From Paraglomus occultum (lineage: Eukaryota > Glomeromycota > Glomeromycetes > Paraglomerales > Paraglomeraceae), in NCBI GenBank assembly GCA_910592205.1, contig CAJVPJ010000858.1:1-15434 (forward strand): a stretch of 15,434 nucleotides of DNA, in the 5' to 3' direction. Within the stretch, counting starts at the first letter, position 1; the number at the start of each line of letters is the position of its first letter. A model generated the notes under the pieces. It saw only the letters and a program-made list of their open reading frames with translations. It searched no databases and was not told the origin of the DNA. Shown in pieces: positions 1 through 7,701 of the stretch. A program made the position numbers and the translations under genes.

Positions 1-227
1 TTGCAACTGTTTATTTAGTACGATTTTGAAACATTTGCAAAATAATTTTGGGGACAAACTTTTGTCTAGTGAGTGTACGTTGTTTACGATAATCACGTTC
101 TAGGCAATATCAATATTGTCTACGATGCAATTATTCTTAGCAAAATCATTGGGTAATTAATTGTATTTGTATTCACTAAAACGGTAAAGATTATCCCTCA
201 AAAAAAAAAAAAAATAATTACGTGTTC

Positions 228-381
228 CGACTTATCGAGAGTCATTTGTTATAACGCGAGTGAAAGGTTGTCCGACTTATGGGTTGATCGCGATTTTATA
301 TTTGTGTCCGACTTATCGAATTTTTTTAAATATTGAAAAAGAGATTTGTCCGAGTTAAGCCAAATCCGACTATCGAGAGTG
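228..381 (-). mobile_element. Cluster of CTCTCGATAAGTCGGA-like motifs, probable DNA-transposon end
   Basis: Read on the minus strand, variants of ACTCTCGATAAGTCGGA occur at 381-366 and 243-228. Partial copies (ATAAGTCGGACA, AACTCGGACAAA) lie between, at about 320-308, 281-270 and 359-346. Repeated subterminal copies next to a terminal copy are typical of pogo/Tigger-like elements. The outermost copy points to an end near 381-390, with the element body running towards or past the left edge of the window. No transposase is visible. The superfamily is inferred from motif style alone. Confidence 0.4.
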
Positions 382-552
382 GATATGTAGTATGCCATTG
401 TCAAGATTTGCGGCCTTGTACTCCCAAACTGACTAATTCGGACTAATGCGTAAAGGTGCAATCTGTGTTATGTGACATTTTGTATGGCGTATTCCATTTA
501 ATTGATGGCGTATAATGACTAATTGTCCAATACAATTATGAGTTCTGTGTTG

Positions 553-716
553 TCAGGAATGAAAGATTTACGTCAGATAAGAAAAGAAAGCAAGTTGATG
601 CTATTTGGGGTGAAAAGACGAATACAGTGGGCTCGAGAACATCAAGAGTAAACTGCTAAATAATTGAAAAAAATAACATGTCTGATAGGTGGGCTGAGGT
701 TTTTGCATTCAATGGT
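553..716 (+). pseudogene. Tc1/mariner-like transposase fragment, heavily decayed
   Basis: Reading from 553, the frame gives KDLRQIRKESKLM and then VKRRIQWAREHQE, followed by TAA, TAK, TAA, LKKIT. One frame change at 679-680 then gives SD and EVFAFNG. Tc1/mariner transposases have a segment of the form RRxxWAxEHxxWTxxxWxxIxWSDExxFxxFxxxG around the first catalytic Asp. Both stops fall where that pattern has Trp (TGG), and the shift falls at the third Trp, which makes the match persuasive. The later catalytic Asp and Asp/Glu regions and the N-terminal helix-turn-helix were not found nearby, so only this fragment survives. Confidence 0.55.
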
Positions 717-1862
717 AAGCTTTTTTGCGTTTTTTGAATAAATGTAAATTTTTGTAGCTTTTTTATGTAAATTAAATTTTTAAACAATTTTAAACTTTAG
801 GTTGCGCAACTTTGGATATTAGTCTTTTCTGCGACAAAAAGGGCTTATATAATAATTTTGTTATATGACTGACTGACACATTACAATTTTTGTAAATAAG
901 TTGTTCAATATATGCGTTAACGTTAGTATTAAATTTATGATAATTCCATCACTCGTTATGTCAATATTTACATTTGATTGCAGATTTAAGGTAATCGATG
1001 ACTACCGAATAGTACCATAGATTCAAAATTCGATTCACAATAAAGAAGCAAAATATTCGGGCAACACTTGATAGATCAAACAGTGCTTTGTTAAATGAGT
1101 GTAGATTTTTATACAAATTAACTTTATTTGTTTTTTAAATATTCGAGTTGCATAACCTAATTTACCCGTCCTTGGTAGGTAAACGCCGGCTCTAGGTAAA
1201 TCTGGAACTTTATTACTTAACATGTGCAATTCTTGTGTATATATTACCAATAATTTGCGCTAAATTCAATATTAATTTTGGAGTAATCGCAAACGCTCTC
1301 ATTTAACTGCAAAAACAGCTTAAACTGGGCTTTAGCGAGCACCTTGTTGTGAATAAAAGTTCCTCGCGATACTCATTTAACTGCAAATGTACTGGTTTGT
1401 CGGAGACTTTTGAGACAACACTACATTAGTTTGGTCATGTGCACGGGAAATACTGGAATAGCGATAGGGAGTTTTCGGAAGACAACATCAAGCCTCAATA
1501 TTGAATGTCGCGCTTAACATTTTAGGGCAGTGTTCCCGTAAAGAGTCGTCCAGCAAAATATGTTTTATTACACGTAAGATTCCTGCTTCCCCAAATATCG
1601 GAAGAAATGTTCTTACTGGAAAAAAGTCAATATCTCCCCAATAGAATGCTGGAATAATAGCACTTTTTTTTAAAAATTACGTTACATGTTCATTTTTGTC
1701 TGGTTTTGTCGCAATACGCTTCAAATAATAAAACAATTTGCTAGTTGTGATGATAGATAAACATGAAGCAACCGTATTGCTCGATCGAACGGTGACATTA
1801 CTAACGGAGGCTACAGTTCCGACCAGTTTCTCTGTTAAAGGCTTTACAATATACTGGATAAA
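717..1862. other. AT-rich non-coding stretch
   Basis: I found no coding exon, RNA gene or transposon end here apart from the 16-bp repeat pair at 1298 and 1372. The rest of the Tc1/mariner element expected after 716 (second Asp motif, SPDLNP-like motif) was not recognised. Confidence 0.5.
1298..1387. repeat. Pair of 16-bp direct repeats CTCATTTAACTGCAAA, 74 bp apart
   Basis: Exact copies occupy 1298-1313 and 1372-1387. The sequence between is unique. This may be a trace of a small duplication or insertion; no coding potential is visible around it. Confidence 0.6.
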
Positions 1863-3176
1863 CAATTACTCTCGATAAAATGATTCCCCGATAAGATAAA
1901 GTTGGCCAAATATGGTGTTTTCCCCGGAGAACCCAAGTCAGTCATAATAAAATTGAGTTTGATTTAACGATAATACTTATCGTTATAATTTTGCGATATA
2001 ACGTTATGATGTTGTTGTGCGATGCATATAGAACCAAGTATAGTAAACGATCTCGATACAACGAAGTGCAATAATCGTTACTATCACTGTAGTTGGTAAA
2101 TCGTTTATCGAGCAGAACATCATAATATTAAATTAAACCAATTAAATTAAACCAATTATCAAGATTTCGATATTATCTTTAACTCGTTCGCAACAGCTAA
2201 AAGCATGAACAATAAAAAGTATAATCAGTGAAATACCTGATCAACCCTATTGTCTAAAGCGGGTGAGGCAGTTTTTAGGATTGTCAAGAGCTCGGTAACG
2301 GGTATGAGCTAGTCACTTATGAATAAACCCCTGATCTTCAATCGTTCGAGGTGCACGGGTTTAGATTCTTTTCTAAAATAGAAATAGTAAAAAAATCTTC
2401 GCTTAATATAACGATTTTTACGTGACTCAAATATAATATTCGTTATAGTAAGATCTTTATGTCGTAATGATCTTTCGATAATATGAACAATTTGAGCCAG
2501 CCCGATGACCTCAGCTTATCAAGAGTGACTGTGTATCATAAAAGTCGTGTAGTACTCTGCTATTTGCAATTTTATTGGTAAGTTTAAATACAATTTTATA
2601 TATCGCTAGACTTGAACCTATACCATAAGCAATTATCGAAAAAGGGTCCGTATCATAACATCCACGGTTATTTCGCTGACGTAATGTTCGGACAATAACA
2701 GTTTCACCGCCGACAGTCAGTTTCCAAAAAAGAAAATGTTTGATTGTCGATGAAATGATTGTCGATGAGAACCTGTCGGTGAAATGATTGTCGATGTTAT
2801 GATATGCGCTCCCACTTTTAAGACCCTGTAAATTCTTTATCAAGGGATGCGTTAATTATTTTGTTCGCATATACGCGCATTTACCATTGGCGAGGCCTAC
2901 AGTCGCATCGTGGCTAGTCTCTATCTTTGAGTATTAGTATGTCGCTCGCAGATCATTTGTTATTGTAAATGATATCATTGGCAGATGGTAACGTGGAGGG
3001 TCTATCTTGAGAATCTCCCATGATCGCCCATCACATGGACACCCATTTACGTTTTTTTGGAGCCATGGTTTGTTTTCGTTCAAGATCGACTGACTATGAA
3101 TATCTGTTATATATTTGGTAGAATGGCATATTAATATAGTACCTTTTTGTTAGCACCCGTTATCGAGAGATTGCTA
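1863..3176. mobile_element. Possible non-autonomous element bounded by inverted CTCTCGATAA motifs
   Basis: CAATTACTCTCGATAA at 1863-1878 faces TTATCGAGAGATTG at 3163-3176, whose reverse complement is CAATCTCTCGATAA. The two ends match over CAAT and CTCTCGATAA with a two-base gap. The interior is rich in ATAACGAT/TATCGTTA words, including an inverted pair around 1968-1988, and has no credible coding sequence. The terminal match is short and no clean target-site duplication is visible, so the pairing may be coincidental or may join ends of two different insertions. Confidence 0.3.
2741..2796. repeat. Short tandem array, unit TGATTGTCGATGAAA, about four copies
   Basis: Units start at 2741, 2756, 2772 and 2785 and are 13-16 nt long. 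The third copy is diverged (CCTGTCGGTGAAA). Nothing nearby suggests a function. Confidence 0.75.
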
Positions 3177-3874
3177 ACAATCCGTCATCATGAGCCAATT
3201 TTATTGGTTATTGGTGTTCCGTGAAAAATCTTCGTACTATGCAATATCGAGTTTCACTATCTAATATCTTTTATCGGCTCGAGATTATTATCTGTGTGAG
3301 GTATGACAATCGTTCGGGATGTGTGCAAACGCACATTTACGCCTATCAATAACGTAAACGCTTGCTACTAACAAAATCTTGTAGCGCTTGTTGCTTACTT
3401 TCGAACGAATATAATTTCAGACTTTACGACGCAACGCTCCATTTTTCTAGCTTTTGTTACGCGAGAACGAGTATATTGATCTTGATCTCTACTATTTACT
3501 TTAAACGCGCATGAAAACATGGGCATTTTGAGTAAATGCATATTTCTATCATCACATGCAGTGAGAATGAGACCCTTGATCGTCTTACCTATTTATGGTA
3601 TTAATTTCCCAAGTTGTGAGCCCTTGTTAACCAGATGTCAAAAGAAAAGTGAGAACCTTTTTGTGCACATTTTACACTTATTCTTGTTACACTTCGGAAT
3701 AACAGTAGATAACTGTAGACAATTATATCTTCCTGTATGACTCCACGTGCGGATAATACTACCTTTAAAAACCAGGGCAAGCTCTCGGATCATGTTTTCC
3801 TCCAGCAGCTCAAGTTATTGAGAATATTGCCATAACTGCAGTACCTGCTAAAGAGTTCCCTTATTATTGTCTTA
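3177..3874. other. Upstream region of the Mam3-like gene
   Basis: This presumably contains the promoter and part of the 5' leader. No clear TATA box was fixed. The 73-codon open frame at 3519-3740 has no recognisable protein features and does not join in frame to exon 1. Confidence 0.5.
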
Positions 3875-3921
3875 TTAACTAACTACTGTCATAACCCCTC
3901 CCCCCGCTTTTGATCTTTCAG
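3875..3921 (+). promoter_or_regulatory. Possible 3' splice site of a 5'-UTR intron
   Basis: A TTAACTAAC branch-like motif (3875-3883) is followed by a C/T-rich tract and TTTCAG ending at 3921, only 14 nt before the Mam3 start codon. This is a textbook acceptor and suggests an intron in the 5' leader. No donor can be fixed: GTACCT at 3841 and GTATGA at 3735 are candidates. The upstream reading frame ending at GTATGA would not join in frame with the start codon, so an upstream coding exon is not supported. Confidence 0.4.
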
Positions 3922-3935
3922 CTCCTGAAGAATAT

Positions 3936-6498
3936 ATGCATTTACGGACACCGTATTCCTCTTTGAGACTCCTTATTATACTCACATCTATATTACTTCC
4001 TCTACCTGGTCTTTCAACAGCAATAAATGAAAGACATGTCCCGGATTCCAGCGAACCCCCTCTTGAAGAAGAAATGAGCATGACTGCATTTGGTTGGAAA
4101 GTCATTACTATAACCACCCTGGTATTATTGGGTGGTGTATTTGCCGGTGGGTTACGTTTTATGTTCTGGCGTGGCGCTTGATCAATTTGAATCACAGTCT
4201 TTCGCAATATTTCAATACTGTCGTCCCGATGCTGTAATGAAAATAATCGGCAATGAAATCATTGGGCAAAATCAAATGGGAGTCCAGCTTATGTCATCTT
4301 TTTGTCCTCAACTAATCAATTAAACAAACTTTTGCGTTTTCCCCCAATGGAATAATTTTTCCAATGTGCGTTATGGACATCCTATAAACATCGTCGCTGC
4401 GAATAGGGCTGACAATAGGTCTCATGGGAATGGATGAAACGAATCTGCAAGTACTAATCGTTTCCGGAAAGGTCAGCGAACAGAAGCATGCCGAGAAAGT
4501 ACTGGCCCTTCTGCAACGAGGAAAACACTGGGTTCTTGTGACATTACTGTTGTCGAATGTCATCGTCAATGAGACCTTGCCTATCATCATGGATTCGGTC
4601 TTTGGTGGAGGATGGCCCGCCGTGTTGATGTCCACAGCGCTGATTGTGCTGTTTGGAGAGTATGTATAGTGGGGTCAGACTTTTAGCGTTTATTATTTTG
4701 TTGGGTGCTTTTTCATTGACCTTTTTTTTTTCCCTTTACAAACAGAATCATTCCGCAAGGTATGAATTTATTGATCATTAATGTGTTGCCAGAGCTCATA
4801 TAGGATGACCAACGCTCGAGTTTTCTGATTTGATAGCTTTCTGTGTGCGATATGGACTGGTCATTGGAGCAAATTGTGCACGGTAGAATACAAAGGATGT
4901 TGCCTGCTTTGATTAGTTTTGAATGGTTTATCCTTACCTCTCTATCGGATCTACTAGGTTCGTTCTGCTATTGATGTATCTATTGTATCCGATTGCTCGT
5001 CCAATTGCGGAGTTGTTGGATTATTGCCTCGGTGAGCATCGTGGGACAATATACCGAAAGCCAGGTATGGTTATAGCGCCAGGAGTTGTATTCCTGGGAG
5101 GAGTAAGCTTTTTAACTTCCTTTACACTAGTAATATGCTGACATAATTTTATTGGCAGAATTGAAGACTTTCGTCTCTCTGCATAAGCATGAAGGCATCG
5201 GGAGTCTCACCGAAGATGAAGTGACAATGATTGGTTCCGTGTTGGAACTCAGCGAGAAACCTGTCTCTGTACTAGTTACCCCATTGGAGAATTTGTATAT
5301 TTTGAGTGCTGACCATATTCTTGATCAGAAAACAGTAGATGAGGTATCAACTGAGTACGGGCAACAGTTGGATGTCATTTTTAGCTGATGTGCTGACATA
5401 ATCAATTTCTTTAGATACTTTCCGCTGGATACTCTCGCATACCTGTGTATGAACCGCCTAATCCTACAAACTTCATTGGAATGCTTCTTGTAAAGAAGTT
5501 GATTAACTACGATTTCCGACAAGCATCTCCGGTTAGAGATTTTCCTCTCTGTTCTTTACCGGAAACTGCGCCAACTACAAGTTGTCTTGATATTCTAAAA
5601 TTCTTCCAAGAAGGCAGAAGTATGTCTTAAGTGATGACATTGTGAGTAATACTTTATGCGTATATTAATCCTTTATTTGACAATGACTGGATATAGGTCA
5701 TATGGTTGTTGTTTCTGAGGATCCGGGCGGTGAGGGTGGTGCTATCGGTGTCGTTACTTTGGAAGATATTATCGAGGAGTTGATTGGAGAGGTAAAATAT
5801 ATATTTACATATATATGTTGATGACATGATGTAAAGGCATTTTAAGCTGACTTAACTTTGTGGGCAGCAAATAATTGATGAAACAGACGTTTACGTTGAT
5901 GGTTTGCAATTCTTTTTGATTGATATGTTCTGTGTTGCTCTTTCCATTGCCCATTCACAAAGACTTACTCGCGTTATTTTTGCATATTTAAGGTCGCAGC
6001 AAAATCAAAGTTATTCGACAACCACCGCACCAAATGCGTTCTCGTTTGTACCCATACGTACCCAGACAAAATGTAAATGCTCTTAGTCCAACTGATAGTA
6101 CTTTAGTGCATATTACGCCGACCATATCAATAACCCATCCAGACACTGCAAATCAACGGCGTAATTGTGTGCCTAACGTTTATCTTGACTCACGATCTCC
6201 ACGTCAGTCCGCTTACTCTGGCTCACGATCTCCACGTCAATACGCTTACAATGTACTGAACGCGTCGGCACGGAATAAGAAATCAAGGCCTATGTTGCCC
6301 AAAAGCTTCACGTCAGAAGAGTATACCATTAAACCGGATAGCTATGGTACAACGGATGACCACGCATCCAAGTTGTCGTTTAACGGAATGTATGACACAA
6401 AAGGAAATGGTCAAGGCGATAAGGGGAGTAACTATACCGTGATGAAAGAAGCGAGTTTTGGTGTTACCGAGGGAAGTCCTCTTCTTGGAAATAAGTAA
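3936..6498 (+). CDS. MAM3: Mam3/CNNM-family membrane protein (DUF21 plus CBS pair), ten exons, 551 aa
   Basis: CNNM/Mam3 proteins are divalent-metal (notably Mg2+) transporters or transport regulators. Yeast Mam3 sits in the vacuolar membrane and affects metal tolerance and mitochondrial shape. I join exons 3936-4146, 4407-4659, 4746-4759, 4837-4882, 4958-5064, 5159-5343, 5415-5619, 5697-5791, 5868-5901 and 5993-6498. They total 1656 nt, exactly 551 codons plus stop, and all introns are GT-AG. Residues 1-29 form a signal peptide (Arg-rich start, [14 protein letters not shown] core, end near LSTA). DUF21 spans about 54-210: [12 protein letters not shown] (69-80), SNVIVNE (120-126), GEIIPQA (154-160), and a last hydrophobic helix at 176-195 with [12 protein letters not shown]. 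The CBS pair spans about 230-370, with [28 protein letters not shown] and [15 protein letters not shown], followed by [10 protein letters not shown]. The tail (398-551) is polar and probably disordered. The start is chosen because it opens the signal peptide. Family assignment is secure; vacuolar location and substrate are inferred from yeast. Confidence 0.93.
4147..4406 (+). other. Intron 1 of the Mam3-like gene (260 nt, much longer than the rest)
   Basis: The donor is GTGGGT, straight after the phase-1 G of Gly71; the acceptor is GAATAG. Joining the flanks gives [14 protein letters not shown], the conserved opening of the DUF21 domain. The other eight introns are 71-94 nt: 4660-4745, 4760-4836, 4883-4957, 5065-5158, 5344-5414, 5620-5696, 5792-5867 and 5902-5992. 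Introns 5, 6 and 8 carry a GCTGAC branch-site candidate shortly before the acceptor. I see no conserved exon hidden inside intron 1. Confidence 0.8.
4746..4759 (+). other. 14-nt microexon (exon 3) of the Mam3-like gene
   Basis: This exon supplies the last base of Glu155, then Ile-Ile-Pro-Gln and the first base of Ala160. It lies between an 86-nt intron ending in a T-rich tract and AACAG, and a 77-nt intron starting GTATGA. Without it the conserved GE-IIPQ-A motif of the DUF21 domain is lost and the frame breaks, so protein conservation supports its being real. Many gene finders would miss it. Confidence 0.87.
6187..6252 (+). repeat. 33-bp tandem repeat within the Mam3 coding tail (SRSPRQ motif)
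   Basis: Two adjacent 33-bp units, starting at 6187 and 6220, encode [10 protein letters not shown] (449-458) and [10 protein letters not shown] (460-469). The DNA copies are nearly identical, so the duplication is recent relative to the gene. The Arg-Ser-Pro sites would suit proline-directed or SR-type kinases, but that is inference. Confidence 0.8.
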
Positions 6499-6560
6499 CA
6501 AAGGACTTATTGATGATTTAATTCAAATTTCAATTTACATGTAAATTATTCATTATAAGA

Positions 6561-6566
6561 AATAAA
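6561..6566 (+). terminator. AATAAA polyadenylation signal candidate for the Mam3-like gene
   Basis: An exact AATAAA lies 63 nt after the stop codon, followed within about 40 nt by T/G-rich sequence suitable as a downstream element. It is the first AATAAA after the coding region. Confidence 0.5.
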
Positions 6567-6599
6567 CATTGGAATTTGATTGTGTAAGATTGTTGTAAA

Positions 6600-7535
6600 A
6601 CTCCTGTCCTCCTGCTTGAGAATGAAGGGGATAAGATGAAAAAGGTTCACACAACTTTAATCAATTTCGTATCTAATATTTTATTGGTTAAAAATATTTG
6701 TCAATACAAGAAGGACGTTCAGTATCTTAATATTAAAGAAAACAATCTTGGCGAGTTTTATCAATTCGATACGATGCTGCAATGAGTCTGTATTTATTAA
6801 AGCACGTACATAAATACCTTGTCTAGCTGATCCGGACAGGTGAATATTTTTAACTTCAAATAAAAGCGGTACAATGATGGGCTTTATTTAACAGCTGCTT
6901 TTTTGCGCCAATTGCCAAGTTAACGCTATGCGCTAAATTTAGCTAGCTTTTGTATATTTAGTCCAGAATATTAATGATCTCTAAAACGTGACTCTACTGC
7001 GGATGCACTGAAGCAACGCTTGTGTAATCTAGATTGAGACCTGCGCACATGGGAAGTCGAAATAATACATTAATATCGGTATACGTAGCAGTTTTGTCTG
7101 TGTTAAAATAAGACATCGATGCTGATAGAAAAAGAACGACACAAACGCATGGAAAGGAAAAACTATGGATGTACTCAAATGCGAAAAATAAGGCATTAGA
7201 ACCTTCCTATGATTAACGAAAATTAACGAAAACGCACGTAGAAACCAAAGAAGAGGAATTACTTTATTCAATGGGAATCTTGATTAAAAAAAAAGATGTC
7301 TTTATCTTGAGTAAAAGGTGGTGTTTGGTAAAGTCGTGGCAAAAAAAAGTTTAAATTAATATTAATATGACAGCGATAGTATGTAACAACTATTATAGAG
7401 TGTAGATCGGTATAATTAGCCATCAATGGGAAACGACATGTTCGTACGAAACAATCAAAAAGCTTTGTTGCGCAATGACAAATACGACAAACGTAAGCTG
7501 GGTAAAAATAATATTAAACAAAGAATAATATCAAA
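6600..7535. other. Intergenic stretch after the Mam3-like gene
   Basis: AT-rich with homopolymer A runs. Short open frames on both strands have biased, low-information composition and no family features. No tRNA-like structure was noticed. Confidence 0.5.
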
Positions 7536-7701
7536 GATGGTTTTTTGGGGAGAACATAATTGCCTGTTCTGTTCCAAATTTGCAGCAGCCAATCAAAATC
7601 ATAAAAAAAGGCTATAAAAGTGCTGATGGTTTTTTGGGGAGAAAACATGGCTTACATAATTGCCTGTTCTGTTCCAAATTTGCAGCGGCCAATCAAAATC
7701 A
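7536..7701. repeat. Tandem duplication (66 and 77 bp) with CCAAT motifs
   Basis: Copy 1 (7536-7601) and copy 2 (7625-7701) both run from GATGGTTTTTTGGGGAGA to CCAATCAAAATCA. They are almost identical except for about 10 extra bases in copy 2, just after GGGGAGA, and an A/G change (CAGCAGCC against CAGCGGCC). The 23-bp spacer contains a TATAAAAG motif. The near identity implies a recent event. Confidence 0.9.
7588..7620 (+). promoter_or_regulatory. CCAAT plus TATAAAAG core-promoter-like arrangement
   Basis: GCCAATCA near 7588-7595 is followed about 20 nt later by GGCTATAAAAG (7610-7620). The order and spacing would suit a eukaryotic core promoter reading rightwards. The second copy of the duplication keeps the CCAAT but lacks the TATA. 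No credible gene begins downstream, so this may be an orphan promoter, a non-coding transcript start or chance. Confidence 0.2.

Noticed and set aside
2511-2843. 110-codon minus-strand open frame
   Set aside because: It includes the TGATTGTCGATG tandem repeat and shows no recognisable protein family. It may sit in a non-autonomous element but is not a supported gene.
3519-3740. Possible extra 5' exon of the Mam3-like gene ending at a GTATGA donor
   Set aside because: Splicing it to the acceptor at 3921 does not give the reading frame of the start codon at 3936, and its translation has no family features.
3875-4207. 110-codon minus-strand open frame over exon 1
   Set aside because: It is antisense to the Mam3 first exon, which has a clear signal peptide and correct splice junctions.
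4312-4635. 107-codon minus-strand open frame over exon 2
   Set aside because: It is the antisense shadow of the DUF21 coding exon.
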